In this document: positions 36,016-46,495 of the stretch, one piece after another
Numbering within the stretch: position 1 is the stretch's first letter
Layout of the letters: every line of letters begins with the position of its first letter
DNA from: Blastomyces gilchristii SLH14081
Lineage: Eukaryota; Ascomycota; Eurotiomycetes; Onygenales; Ajellomycetaceae
Assembly (NCBI RefSeq): GCF_000003855.2
Contig: NW_003101678.1
Location: 1,530,470 to 1,594,469, forward strand
DNA: 64,000 bases
Direction of reading: 5' to 3'
Notes under the pieces: model-generated
The model's input: the letters and a program-made list of their open reading frames with translations, nothing else
What the model was told of the DNA's origin: nothing
The model's database searches: none
Position numbers and translations under genes: made by a program

Positions 36016-37200
36016 ATGTCTTCCTCAAAACCAGCGAATGATGGCGCCGCGCTCCCGTGTTACAAAATAGCAGCTATACGTGGGGACGGCATTGGGCCTG
36101 AGGTGATAGAAGCTGGTAACTATCAAAGTGCTGAAGAAACTAACCGCGTGGCTTGGATACTTTTGAACTGGCCTTCGAGAACTTTGAGTGGAGCAGTGCG
36201 TATTACAAGAAACACGGCAGATATCTCTCCCATTTCATCTTCTACCTTCCTCTGGTTCTCGTTTGTGAACACTCCAGACGTACCAGATCATATCTCCCTC
36301 TAAGGTCTTCGACTAGCAATATGCCAACCAGGGTCTTTCACGGCATCCAATCGCCGCTCCATCTCGACTGGGTGATCGTCCGTGAGAACTCTGAAGGGGA
36401 GTATGCGGGTCACGGTGGGCGCAGCTACGCCGGCAAGCCGTGGGAGGTAGCCACGGATATATCCATCTTTACCCGCCATGGCGTGGAACGGATCATGAAA
36501 TTTGCATTTGAGGCTGCGCGGAGTCGGGCGAAGAAGCACATCACTGTCGCCACGAAGAGCAACGCGCAGAGAAATGGGTTGGTGGTGTGGGATGAAATTG
36601 CGGCGGCGGAGGTCGCAGCGCAATTTCCCGATGTGACGTGTGATAAGATGCTGGTGGACGCCATGACGGCGAGAGTGGTGCTGACTCCTGAGAGTTTGGA
36701 TACCATTGTTCCGACCAATTTGGTATGTCGGTTTACCTTCCCCTTTCTTTTAAGCGGGAAGAGATGGACTCGTAGGGTCCCGAGCTGGGTGCGTGGTTTT
36801 TCATTATTTGATGTGAAGTTTGACATGCCTAATCCTCTACCCCCCACGCCCCCTAGCACGCCGGTATCCTGTCCGATCTTGCATCAGCTCTTGCAGGATC
36901 AATTGGCATCGCTCCCACGAGTAACCTTGATCCCACGCGCGAGAACCCATCCATGTTCGAGCCGGTTCATGGGTCCGCTTTCGATATAGCCGGAAAGGAT
37001 CTTGGTATGTCCATTTTTGGTTACTTCCCCCAATGTGATGTTATTCTATACCGGCTGACAGGAAGAAATATATTCATTTCACAACATAAATAGCCAATCC
37101 CATAGCTACTTTTTGGACAGTAGCTGAAATGCTCTCTTGGCTGGGACAAAAAGGAGCTGCGGCTGAGCTGCTAGAGTGCGTGGAATCCGTCTGCAAGTAG
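36016..37200 (+). pseudogene. Decayed isopropylmalate/tartrate (D-malate) dehydrogenase-type gene
   Basis: The start reads MSSSKPANDG...IAAIRGDGIGPEVIEAG, the family nucleotide-binding start. Family sequence then continues in shifting frames. Four extra bases (an apparent intron-donor relic, GTAACT) precede KVLKKLTAWL, and one extra base precedes DTFELAFENFEWSSAYYKKHGRYL. The segment expected to carry GGLE...ILFGAVG is missing before TPDVPDHISL. A stop stands where Trp is expected before GLRLAIC, and the QPFQQYAN block is deleted before PTRVFHGIQ. The 3' half is well preserved: VRENSEGEYAGHGG, KSNAQRNG, DKMLVDAMT, an intron (GTATGT...CTAG), [39 protein letters not shown], a second intron and ANPIATFWTVAEMLSWLG, then TAG. 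The intact enzymes are NAD-dependent decarboxylating dehydrogenases. Called inactive with high confidence; substrate unknown. Confidence 0.85.
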
Positions 37201-37579
37201 GGGATTGTGGCAGTGGATTTGGGTGGCAACAACAGCACAGCTCGGAGTCAGTACCTAAACTGTCTAAGTGCTTTTTTATTTACTCCGGTTCCTAGAAGGG
37301 AGAGGGTTTGATATGAGGATAACAAAGGACGAGGGGTTTGTAGAACAAACAACGTGCGAGTTTTCAAGGGTATTTGACAAAGGAAGTATTCGTTCACGAA
37401 ACACGAATTTGGTCCCAGCCATTGCCCTGGTCAGAACTGACTACTGATGTTGATGTATATGGTATATTTCCACAATTGAAGATAGAAAATCCACTCCTGC
37501 TCAGCTGAGACCTTGAGCCAGTTCTAGAGAAGAAAAAAATAAAAAAAAAAAAAAAAAAAAAAAAAACTACGAAAAGACT
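37201..37579. other. Intergenic with A26 homopolymer behind the tRNA
   Basis: 379 nt. It ends in a 26-nt A tract (37541-37566), which reads as a T tract just downstream of the tRNA on the minus strand and can act as Pol III terminator. Confidence 0.5.
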
Positions 37580-37653
37580 CGTCCCTGGGAAGGCTCGAAC
37601 TTCCAACCTCTCGATTAACAGTCGAACGCGCTAACCAATTGCGCCACAGAGAC
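37580..37653 (-). tRNA. tRNA-Asn(GUU)
   Basis: A 74-nt minus-strand cloverleaf without intron. The acceptor arm pairs GTCTCTG with CAGGGAC (one G-U), with discriminator G. The A box resembles TGGCGCAATTGGTTAGCGC. The anticodon loop is CTGTTAA with anticodon GTT. The B box GTTCGAGCC lies in the T arm. Downstream on the same strand comes TCTTTTCG and then a long T run as terminator. Confidence 0.95.
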
Positions 37654-38104
37654 TTGTTGATGTCATCCGGACCCGGCGAAGGCGAATATCCGTCGTATAG
37701 TTATTAATCAGAGTATCGTATCGAGATAGATAGTCACTTTTATTAGCCCTAACTCACGAACCCACTTCCGTATAAAAGGAATTAAGGAACGACTACAGCA
37801 ACCACGCACCGAACAGGTCCCTAATTCTTACGCTCGGAAACATCGCTTTTTGTAGAGAGCAGCCAGGTCTACTCCACTATACGGAGTACAATCTCATATG
37901 CCTGATATCTACATGTACGTTTACGGCAAATGAGCCTTTCTGCCCTATGTTCAATATCGAACCTGAGCAACAAAACATGTTGTTTTCCCTCCACCTCCCA
38001 TAACACCAGTAAAAAGAAAGACAACTTTCCCTATTCGTGCTCTCCCCCGTCATATCGTGTCATATTTATATATTTGCCCCTTCCATCCCTCGCACCTCTC
38101 GGCA
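37654..38104. other. Intergenic between tRNA-Asn and the SDR gene
   Basis: 451 nt holding the tRNA upstream flank and SDR 3' flank. One TACGGAGTA word lies at 37880. ORFs here mostly extend antisense into the SDR gene and are not supported. Confidence 0.45.
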
Positions 38105-38938
38105 TCACCATGCCAGCTCCATCCTAGACCCTGTAATCCCCGTAATGAACTTCCCTCCATCGTTCTTCCTCGTCGCCCCATCCACAACTTTTACAAGCCC
38201 CTGGATCGACTTGTCCAGATTAACCATAATCCCAGCCTCCACCATCTCCTTATAATTCACCCCCCACTCACCCGCAGCCTCAACTCCCATGTCCGTCGAC
38301 ACCCAGCCCGGATGAACCACAACACTCACTAGCCCCTCACCGTCTCCCTCCTTGCCAACAATCTGCTCATGCAAGCTCTTCGTAGCCCAATTCATGGCCA
38401 CCTTGCTCATAGCATACGCGGAGCCGACGAGCGACTCCATGGTCCCGATCGAAGCTACAGAGGATGAAATCATGATGAACTTTTTCGGGCCCTCTGCCGC
38501 CCTTAGAAGCGGCCACAGGGCCTGAAACACCATCAGCGGCGCGATTGTGTTGGTCTGGAAGCACGTGCGCAGATCCGCGGCGGTGATGGAGAGCGTGGGC
38601 ACCATGGGCGTTTTCATGGCAGCGGCGAGGATGAGGGTGTTGATGTGCGGTACGTTCTCTGTACCGGCAAGAACTAGCTCGCGAATTTTGTCGGGCGAAT
38701 CTGTGATGGTTGGGTCGGAGAAGTCGAGCTCGACCGTATAGAGGATGCTGTTCGCGCCTCTGGTTTCTACAGTAGTAGAGGTAGCTTCACGAAGCATGCT
38801 GGCGCCAGCGCTGTTGCGTACCATGCCTATGACTGTGGTGTTAGGGCGGGAGAGATAGGTCTTCACAAGCCCCAGGCCGATGCCCCTATTGGCGCCGGTG
38901 ATGGCATAGACGGTGTTGGTATGGGCGTTTGAGGACAT
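38105..38938 (-). CDS. Short-chain dehydrogenase/reductase, C-factor/norsolorinic-acid-reductase-like
   Basis: A single-exon 277-aa classical SDR with all key residues. The cofactor loop TGANRGIG is at 14-21, and Arg41-Asn42 after the second strand suggests NADP preference. The helix-4 Asn is in NTIAP at about 130, the catalytic Ser in ISSSVAS at about 158-160, and Tyr175-x3-Lys179 in YAMSK. The HPGWVSTDMG motif near the end is typical of the C-factor and Nor-1-like subgroup. There is no signal peptide or membrane segment, so it is probably cytosolic. It is the only clearly intact protein gene between 36 and 41 kb, lying among pseudogenes. No polyketide synthase is nearby, so the substrate stays open. 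Confidence 0.85.
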   Translation of the reverse strand: MSSNAHTNTVYAITGANRGIGLGLVKTYLSRPNTTVIGMVRNSAGASMLREATSTTVETRGANSILYTVELDFSDPTITDSPDKIRELVLAGTENVPHINTLILAAAMKTPMVPTLSITAADLRTCFQTNTIAPLMVFQALWPLLRAAEGPKKFIMISSSVASIGTMESLVGSAYAMSKVAMNWATKSLHEQIVGKEGDGEGLVSVVVHPGWVSTDMGVEAAGEWGVNYKEMVEAGIMVNLDKSIQGLVKVVDGATRKNDGGKFITGITGSRMELAW

Positions 38939-39479
38939 CTTTAATATGGGGATACTCTTTTTTCCTTTCGTTAAGGTAGGGTTTGAAGCGGGATAAGCTG
39001 TTAAATGGGCGATGTTGAATGGGGGGCCTGAGGAGAAGAAGAGGGAAAGTTGGGACCTGCACTTCCATTTTTATAATAGTTGGCATAGGCGGACAGATTG
39101 CATCCAAGTTGGTAGGGGCTGTGTGCCCGCTGCACATCCAATTGTGAGGGGCAAGTCTCCGAGACGTGTTGTCTGCGTCATTTTTGATATGAATGCGTTG
39201 TTGGCTTCAACTAAGTGCGGTACCTACTCATAGTAAACTCCCCCGGCCGGATGTACGAGGCGTTGCTCCGTCCGGATATGAAGTCGTCCGAGTTCTACGC
39301 CCTACAGTTTTCCCAGAATGCATGATAAAGTTTGCAAAAAGCAAAAAACGAAAAAAAAAGGGCTCGACATTTTCCTCTCCTTGGAGAATACTACATGTAC
39401 TAGATGACATCCTGGTGCTAAAGAGCCCCTAATTTACAGTTAAGTTCTAGGCACAAACATGGAATGTGCGTAGTTCTAG
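38939..39479. other. Intergenic, no supported gene
   Basis: 541 nt with SDR upstream sequence and the 3' flank of the HAD remnant. Short ORFs overlap on both strands and have no motifs. Confidence 0.4.
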
Positions 39480-39961
39480 TTAATTGGCTAATTCATTCTC
39501 GACCAGATCGTTTCTGAACTCAAGAACGACCTTATCACCCTCTCCATTCCAACAACAACCACGCTGTTCAAGTCTTTCACTATCCAATCCGACCCTGGCA
39601 GTCTGATCTGCTCGGCAGTATGTGCTAGAAACCACGCCCATAACCTTGCAGGCTAGTCTGCCGCCTTCCCAGCTGTGATACCAGCAGGGGTATCCTCGAA
39701 GACAAAGCACGTCTTTGTGTCTTTTGCTTCAAGTCCCAACGACTGGCGTCCCATAAGGGCATCCTCCGCAAGAACCATGTGCTTCGGTTTGGGGAGACCC
39801 AACACTTTGAGCCAGCCAGTTACAAGACCAGTCGTTCCGCTCGTAACGATCGCCCAAGGGGCTAACTGGGCCTCAGCTTGATTCAGGGGGGCTTTTGCGC
39901 CGGGCATTTCCTGGGCGTCAGACCCGTACTTCACGGGGAGAGCTGCCTCCAAGGATTTCAA
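39480..39961 (-). pseudogene. Truncated HAD-type sugar/glycerol-phosphate phosphatase remnant
   Basis: The minus frame from 39961 gives the middle of a Gpp1/DOG-like HAD phosphatase: LEAALPVKYGSDAQEMPGA, then the motif II region WAIVTSGT, GWLKVLGLPKPKHMVLAEDAL, and motif IV VFEDTPAGITAGKAA. The N-terminal third with the DxDGT nucleophile motif is absent. The stretch expected to hold the motif III lysine (GKPDP) is deleted between AEDALMGR and LGLE. The C-terminus continues only after frame changes (CKVMGVVSS in one frame, HTAEQIRLPGSDWIVKDLNSV in another). The break at about 39960 coincides with the start of the plus-strand WD40 fragment, so a rearrangement joined two gene pieces. Confidence 0.8.
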
Positions 39962-40515
39962 AACACAGGCGCCCTCCTACGAACCTTCAACGGCCACTCT
40001 GGTGCAGTGTGGGCGGGCGGTGGGCTTCTCTCCAGACGGAAAAACAGTCATATCTGCTTCTTCTGAGGACAGACAATTATTCTCTGGGATCGAGAGACAG
40101 AAGAGGCCATTTGGACCGAGTTAGAGCCGCCGTCTTCTCGCCAGACGGCAAAATGGCAGTATCTACATCCGAGGATAGGACGGTTAAACTGTGGCGCTCC
40201 GCCACGGAAGAGCTATTGCAGACACTAAAGGTGACATCTTGGCCGCGTCAGGGCGGTTACGTCCTCGCTGGATAATATGTCAGTTGCGTCTGGATCTGTA
40301 GATCGGACTATTCGGCCCTGGGACTACCGCACAGGGGGGAAGCTCTGCATCTCCCTCAAGGAGCATTCCAATGGAGATGGGCAGTGTCCTTTTCACATGC
40401 CGGCAAACTGATCCTCTCTGCATCTGCAGACAGGGTCATTATTAAAGTCTGGGATCACCCCACGGGCGCTTTTTTGCAGACTGTCGAACATTGTTCGCCT
40501 GCCGGTAAGCTCTAG
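39962..40515 (+). pseudogene. Degenerate WD40-repeat fragment (NLR/HET-E-like or other regularly repeated WD protein)
   Basis: At least four WD40 units are readable in shifting frames. Unit 1 reads TGALLRTFNGHSGAVWA, SPDGKTVISASSEDR and then ILWDRETEEAIW. Unit 2 reads RVRAAVFSPDGKMAVSTSEDRTVKLW. Unit 3 is MSVASGSVDRTIRPWDYRTG. Unit 4 reads RWAVSFSHAGKLILSASADR and VWDHPTGAFLQTV. The regular FSPDGK...SxSxDRTVKLWD pattern is typical of fungal NACHT-WD40 proteins of the HET-E/HNWD class. No NACHT or HET domain is seen here, so that link is an inference. Frameshifts and lack of a start mark it as non-functional. Confidence 0.75.
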
Positions 40516-41528
40516 GGGAGGGGAGAGGATAGCTCTGTCAAATAATATGGCCATTTTGATAGAGTCGAAATGGCGTGGTATGCTATACTCTTGAGCGGCA
40601 ATTCCGGCATATAAATATCAATCGACCCTTTTCACTCCTCAACGATGCGGAATGCCGCCCGTTGCGCTTATTTTGGTGCACGTATGTGCGGAGGCAGTTG
40701 GAGAGGGAGGGGTGGTGATCAGGTCGAGTGTGGATGAAGTTGTATAGATGGAGTCATTAGTTATATATCTAACTTTCTACATGAGCTTTTGCATCTTTGA
40801 CCCTGGCTGTTCAGACAACTGTTGATGGGCCATGACGTGTGTGTGCCGTCCCTGGGGGGACTTCAGTGATTTACTTACTGCGAACAAAATCTTTGCTCAC
40901 TCCATGATGAGGGATTGTTGCTCCTTATCGATTTTTGGCTTGGGAGGCTGTGGTTTCACCCGCAGTCCTTTTTTTTTTATTTTTTTTTTTATTCATATTT
41001 GCAAATCTTTGTTGACTTGTTGTTATTTACAGCTATATACCCCAGTTGAATACTTTGTATCTGTTAATATGAGATACAGTGTACAGTACAAGGAGGAATA
41101 TACTCCATATATACTAATTAAAACCGGGCTTTCGTAATTCATTCTCATATGATTTTTTTTAGCAGTTCGTTCTCTGTTCCTCTTGAAGCTGCTTTCTGCT
41201 ATTATACAGCCATCTCGCTCTTTTCAATTTTACGCATCTCCTCTCAATGGTTATACGGAGTACTTCAATTGATTTAAAGCTACTAAAAACGTGTCACCGG
41301 TGTTTTCATTCATACCCCATTCATTCACTACGTCATCGTTATAGAAATCGTCAAACTTAGTTGTTTGAAGCTCCGTACGGAGTACAGGATGTATGTACAA
41401 TTATTGTATCTTCAAAATTAGCTAACCAGGCAAGAGTGCTATGCTAGAGATATCTTAAAAAGAAGCTATTATCATCATCACATCATCACATTAAGAAGTG
41501 GCCCCATACGTACAGTACAAGCGAAGAA

Positions 41529-41568
41529 ACGACACGACACGACACGACACGACACGACATGACACGAC
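41529..41568. repeat. (ACGAC)8 pentanucleotide microsatellite
   Basis: Eight tandem ACGAC units, one with a C-to-T change (ATGAC), located about 120 nt beyond the stop codon of the pyroglutamyl-peptidase-type gene. Confidence 0.9.
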
Positions 41569-41641
41569 AGGGCGGGAGAATAGTTTATTTGACTCAATCC
41601 CCCTTTCCAACCCCCCCAATCCCCCCAATTTCACTTCAATA

Positions 41642-41657
41642 CCCCCCCCCCCCCCCC
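41642..41657. repeat. C16 homopolymer
   Basis: An uninterrupted run of 16 C, followed by a CT-rich stretch, in the 3' flank of the gene ending at 41692. Similar C15 runs occur at 47558-47572 and 47999-48013. Confidence 0.9.
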
Positions 41658-41691
41658 TTCCCCTTCTTTTTTTTTTCTCTAAAACCTTCAT

Positions 41692-43002
41692 TCAAACAAC
41701 CCAGCAAGCCACCAAACACCTCACCAGCCCCACCGCAACGTCCCTCCCTAGATGGATGCCCTCCTCGTCCGTCCGTCCAGGCACATGCAGGAACACGACG
41801 CTCCGATTGCGCCGTTCCTTGTACGCATGCGCCAGGCTGGTATAGTAGATGAACTCGCATAGATAGCGGCCGGCATCGTCGGAGAGGCGCACGTCAGCTC
41901 CGCGCGGGGCGAAGGATTTCCAGGCGTTGAGGAAGCGGGCGTCTGGCGGGGAGGGGGAGGTGGGCGTGTGGGAGGCGGTGGTGGTTATGGTTGTTGTGAT
42001 TGTGCTAAGGGGGGGGGTTGTGGCTGCTGGGGCTTCGGTTTGTGGTTGTTTGGTGGGCTGGTCTGGTGCTGGTGACGGTGATGATGATGATGATGATGGA
42101 GGGGGGGAAGTCGTTGTCGTCGTTGTCGTGGTGGTTGTGGTTGTCATGGCGTTGGCGTTGGCGTTGGCGGCGGGTATTGTGATGGTAGTGTCAGTAACGA
42201 CAGTAGCTGATATCCCCCTGGTGGTGTAGACCGTGGTAGACGACTTTCTCTGCGTAGCAGCACTTCCATCACCCTCACCCACCGCCTCGCCGCCCCTGGT
42301 CTCCTCATCATCACCATCAGCATCACCAGGCATAGTGCGTGGACCCGGCCTAAGCACCTCCGGCAAACCCGCCGCTTTCCAGACAGCCTCACCATCCTCG
42401 AAGCCCAGGCGCCCCTCTACGTCTGTGTAGTTGTACCCGTCGCGGCGGGCCAGGGTTTCCACGGCGTAATAGTCCCGCGTGGACGCCATACCGATGTGGA
42501 TGACGAAGTCCGGTGGGCGGCCGTCATGGTCGTTCTTGAAGGCATCTATTATGGCGGGGATGGCGGAACGGACGGCGGAGTAGGAGACACGGATTGGGGC
42601 GGGGTGAGTGTGGATGAGGATACGGCGCGGAGGGGAGGTGGGGGTGGTTTGTGGGAGAGTGATTATTTTTGGAAGGGCGGAGGTGATTAGATAGGAGGGG
42701 TTTAGAGGGTTAGATTTGAAGGGCTGTTAAGTTGATAGGTGTTGGTTGTTGGTTAGCTGGGTGCTCTTTATTGGTGTGTAAGTCTGTCTTATCCATCCAC
42801 TACTTGCCCAGACTGGTACGGCATTGGGATGGAGAGGGGTCCAGGAAGGAGATGTGATAGGATTGGATAAGTTTGATAAACTTCCACATACACCAAAGCC
42901 AGTAACTAGCACATGGATGTCCTGAACGGACTCCTTGATCACAACGAGGCTATCGCGGAGCTGTTCTCGCTCGTCGGACACCGAGGGGCCAAAATCACCC
43001 AT
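41692..43002 (-). CDS. Pyroglutamyl-peptidase I-type cysteine peptidase (family C15) with low-complexity insert
   Basis: Exons 42892-43002 and 41692-42723 on the minus strand (donor GTATGT, acceptor TTAACAG) give 380 aa. The junction creates GFGPF at residues 35-39, the family N-terminal signature, followed by NPLNPSY. Also typical are IRVSYSAVRSAIP and FVIHIGMASTRDYYAVE. The catalytic Cys326 (GRYLCEFIYYTSLA) and His350 (VVFLHVPGR) are 24 residues apart, the same spacing as Cys143/His167 in the bacterial enzyme. Between them and the N-terminal half is an insert of about 120 residues rich in Thr, Ser, Pro and Asn-Ala repeats, coded by trinucleotide arrays. The enzyme would remove N-terminal pyroglutamate in the cytosol. 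I chose Met at 43002 (MGDFGP) rather than the upstream Met at 43200. A GATA-motif cluster lies 230 nt upstream. Confidence 0.82.
42060..42165. repeat. In-frame trinucleotide arrays coding Ser, Pro and Thr runs
   Basis: GAT-, CGT/GTG- and GTT-type triplets on the plus strand encode, on the minus strand, a run of 12 Thr, then Pro3 and Ser6, inside the peptidase-type gene. Length variation here would keep the frame. Confidence 0.8.
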
Positions 43003-43197
43003 GCTGGCTGTGGATGTCGGTAGGCTGTGGAAACAAAAAGCGATTGATACCAGGATGCAGCAGTCAGGCTCCTGTGCGAGAGATGGAGATGGTACGAAGT
43101 GAATAGCGATGGCAGGCAGCTCTCTCTCTAGAGGTTGGAGTTGAGGCAGCTTTATATCGATTGTAACTTTTAGTTGTGAGTTGGCGCCTTTAACTAA

Positions 43198-43232
43198 CAT
43201 AACTAGTTAACTAGTTAACTAGTTAGTTAACT
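43198..43232. repeat. Tandem AACTAGTT palindromes
   Basis: Three overlapping copies of the self-complementary octamer AACTAGTT, then AGTTAGTTAACT, about 200 nt upstream of the peptidase-type start. They can fold into alternative hairpins. Confidence 0.8.
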
Positions 43233-43250
43233 ATCTTATCTTATCTAAGC
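43231..43250 (-). promoter_or_regulatory. Triple GATA motif upstream of the peptidase-type gene
   Basis: On the minus strand this reads GATAAG, GATAAG, GATAG in direct tandem (5-nt phasing), 230 nt upstream of the ATG at 43002. In ascomycetes clustered HGATAR sites bind GATA factors such as AreA (nitrogen) or SreA (iron). Nitrogen control would suit a peptidase, but this is inference. Confidence 0.45.
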
Positions 43251-44240
43251 GGACGCCAACTTCTTCCCCGCATTTTCATGTTCAACAGCAAAAAGAACAA
43301 CAACTCACTCAGTGCAAGCTAGCTAGGGGTGGTGTAACTATCTCTACAAGCTTCCAACCGTCTAGACCAACCCAGATATTTAAACAGCCGCCCCTGTCCA
43401 TGCCGGTATTAGAGATAGATGTGTGGAGAAAATAACACCCTCTGATATCCGACGGGGTCCTACTACTTTATTTGCCCCCACAACGCGATAAAAACCGAGG
43501 AGAATAGTATGTCTCAAAAGAAAGAGACAGATATTCCGCTGAGGGACTCTTCGCAACACCCTCGCTGCCGGTTGAACCCAGCCGTTTGGTCGTTTTCCGA
43601 TATGATTGGAGAGAGTCAAATAACAACGCTCAGATCTCGTTCTCATTCAGCGCATTCAGCCAGTGGATGGCGGGGTAACTTAACTAGGCCAGCTAGTTTA
43701 TCTCTCGGACCCCGTCAATAAAAATGCTATCCCAGACTTTGGCGCCAGCCAAGTTCATTAATTAATAATAAAAAACAAAAAGGCAAGCAAGTTGAAGCGA
43801 AAGGCATTCTTACGGGTAACTTATTGTGCAAAAAAAATAAAAATAAAAATACAAATACAAATAAAAATAAAAATCCTTGTTTGTCAAGAGTCATTTTTCT
43901 TCCTCTCTGCCCACAGCTCCAGATGTCCCTCTCTGTTCTGTCGGCTCTAACGGATTGAGGATTGATTCATCCGTTTGTGCTATTGGAGCCGACCAAGAGT
44001 CATTCTCATTTCTCTAGAGGAACGGGTCCGATTGGCCGCGGTTAGAGCGGGGGAAGAGCCGGGATATTGATTTCACGAACGAATGTGAGGAAGATAAACT
44101 ACACAGGATGGATTCCCCTTGGTGGTGCACCTACTTCTTGGTGTCCAGGCGATAAAAATCCCTCCCCCTCCCCCCTTCATGCATTCCCGGAAGGAAGCTT
44201 GACGCTGATCTTCTAGCCCTCTAACTCACTACCAACCAAC

Positions 44241-44276
44241 AAGGACAAGGACAAGGACAAGGACAAGGACAAGGAC
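44241..44276. repeat. (AAGGAC)6 hexanucleotide repeat
   Basis: Six perfect tandem copies of AAGGAC in intergenic DNA. Confidence 0.95.
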
Positions 44277-46453
44277 ATAGGACGGCAGCAGCAGCAACAG
44301 CGGCGGGGACGGGGACGGCAAACGGAAACGGCCACAACATTGATGCTGGCGAACAGGTTGAACGCTTGGCTGGCAGGTTTTGTTCCAAGCGGCCGGAAAA
44401 CAAGACCTACTGCGTAGTCTTGTTTCTTTTCCCTCTTCGTTGTCTTGCGGAGGTTTATGCATATAGCTAACGGGCGTGTTTACATTGTTAAAAACGTGCG
44501 GCAAATACCAGTGCGGATATCTTTACAGAAATGTGAAGGGGGGAAGAAAAGAAGAAGAAGAAGAAAAAGAAGAACAAGATTGATTGCTGTCCCTATTTTC
44601 AATTTTTGTTTAGTCGTGTTATTTATTTATTATACTCCTGGATGCTACCAGAGAGACACATCCACAGAACCACTGAGATAACCAAGTAGTTAGTTACACC
44701 TTTGTAGCTGGCTCTCTTCTCAAACAGATATTTAGTTATAACTTAGTTACAAACTAGTCAGTCAGCCAAGTTTTCAAGCCCTCTTAACACACACAGACAC
44801 ACTTTCTTCTCTCTCTCAACTTTCAAACTTGTGTGAACCTGCAAACCAGATCCAAGTTTCAGAAAAGAACATGAGACGACCCGAATAGTTAGTTCCACAG
44901 TTGTCAAACAACGTCATTAACTTTCCCCCTTCTACCAAAGGAAAAACTCCCTGGCACGCGCGTGTTTCAGCTGTTGTGGATAACTAACTAACTATTCGTT
45001 TCACATTCTTTTTTTTTTTTCGTTTTATTTCATACAAAAAACGGCTTGCTCACCAACCATACGCTGGTACAGCATATAGATCGAAGTACTTGTACAGTGC
45101 CTATGCGAAACCAAGCTGGGCCTGCAAAACGTAACCAGGTAGGTAGGGTATATCTATCCAGGTAAATAATTAGGTAGCTAGCTAGCCCAGCTCAGCTCAG
45201 CTACGTGTTTCGAGTGTTTTCAAAGACCAGCACAGCACAGCACAGCACAGCGTAGGCATGGCACAGGTTCAAAACATGGCAACGGGAAAACGTTGCGGAA
45301 AAGTCTCGCTTGCCAACACAGCCTTGATGATCTTGGAAGTTGCCCTCTCTCAGAGCTCTGTACATGTACAATGTCATGTACATACATGCGTACTGTAAGA
45401 CAGGATATGTGTTGTTGCTGTGCAGCAGGGCGTTGGGCGTGTTGAGAGTTTAGATAGGTGGTTGGAGGTAGTTATGGAGCCGAGGAAATAATGCTGGAGG
45501 GAATGAGCTGTTTTTCATTTTTTTTTTTTATATTTTATTTTTTTATACGCTGATATGTCTGCACCTGCATATGCATTTCTTGCTAGCTCTATATAACTAT
45601 AACTATCTTACTAGAGACATTAAAAGTTCTCTTTCGAATATCCAAGAGAGATAGAATCCAAATTAGTTATTGTACTGTAACTAGTTACGGAGTATCTTTT
45701 TCTCACATCATCACATCATCACTCACATCAATCAATCCCTCTCACTCACTCCAACTTCTTACCCAGCTTCAATTATTCCACTCACCTGAAACATGAAACA
45801 TAAAACACACACTCTCTCTCTCCCTCTCCCTCATCGCCTCACAAGAACTGTGGGGGGGGAGAGAGGGGAACATACCACAAATGATACCATACCTACTCCG
45901 TACAGTACATACACAGTACCGTGTAATCATACACGTAATAATATAACCACGAACGCGCGCCAGAAATACCCGACGCGCATTTTTCGCGCGTCGGATCGCG
46001 CTAACCAGCCAATCATCAATAGCTACAGTAGTTAGCTACCTACAATGGCCGCGTCGTTTTTCGCGTTCGCAAGCAAGGGCGGGCGAGAGTGGATCCCATC
46101 CAGCCCCGATTTTAGCGCCCTGCGAACTACGGCTGCAAACTAAAGCCCGACCTACGGGGTTGATGGAAGGAGGAAGGAGGGAGGAGAGGAGAGAGGACAT
46201 CTGGCCTATATTTAGGTCTCCGATGGCTATTTCACGGGTTATGATGATGGGGTAGTTAATTAAATGATGTATTTTATTTTTGATATTTCTACTCTCACCC
46301 GTGGTGATGGATTTGTGTTGGTTGCTCCCCCCCGGGCTTCGGCTTCTTGGTTGGTTCAGCACAATGGGAATAATGGGGCTTTCGGCACCTGCAGCAATTG
46401 TGTCTAAGCAGAGTACAGTACTCCGTTAAGCTTTCGCACCGTTTGTTGGCTGG

Positions 46454-46495
46454 TATGTATGTATGTATGTATGTATGTATGTATGTGTGTATGTA
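46454..46495. repeat. (TATG)n tetranucleotide microsatellite
   Basis: About ten TATG/TGTA-type units with one TG variation, in intergenic DNA. Confidence 0.9.

Larger units (their letters stand above)
40516..41691. other. Intergenic with simple repeats, 3' side of the peptidase gene
   Basis: About 1.18 kb. It contains T-rich runs at 40970-40991, two TACGGAGTA words (41254, 41376), the pentanucleotide array at 41529-41568 and a C16 tract at 41642-41657. No gene is supported. Confidence 0.5.

Noticed and set aside
36016..36989. Intact dehydrogenase gene with extra introns
   Set aside because: No set of GT-AG introns restores the missing ILFGAVG and QPFQQYAN blocks; family residues are simply absent.
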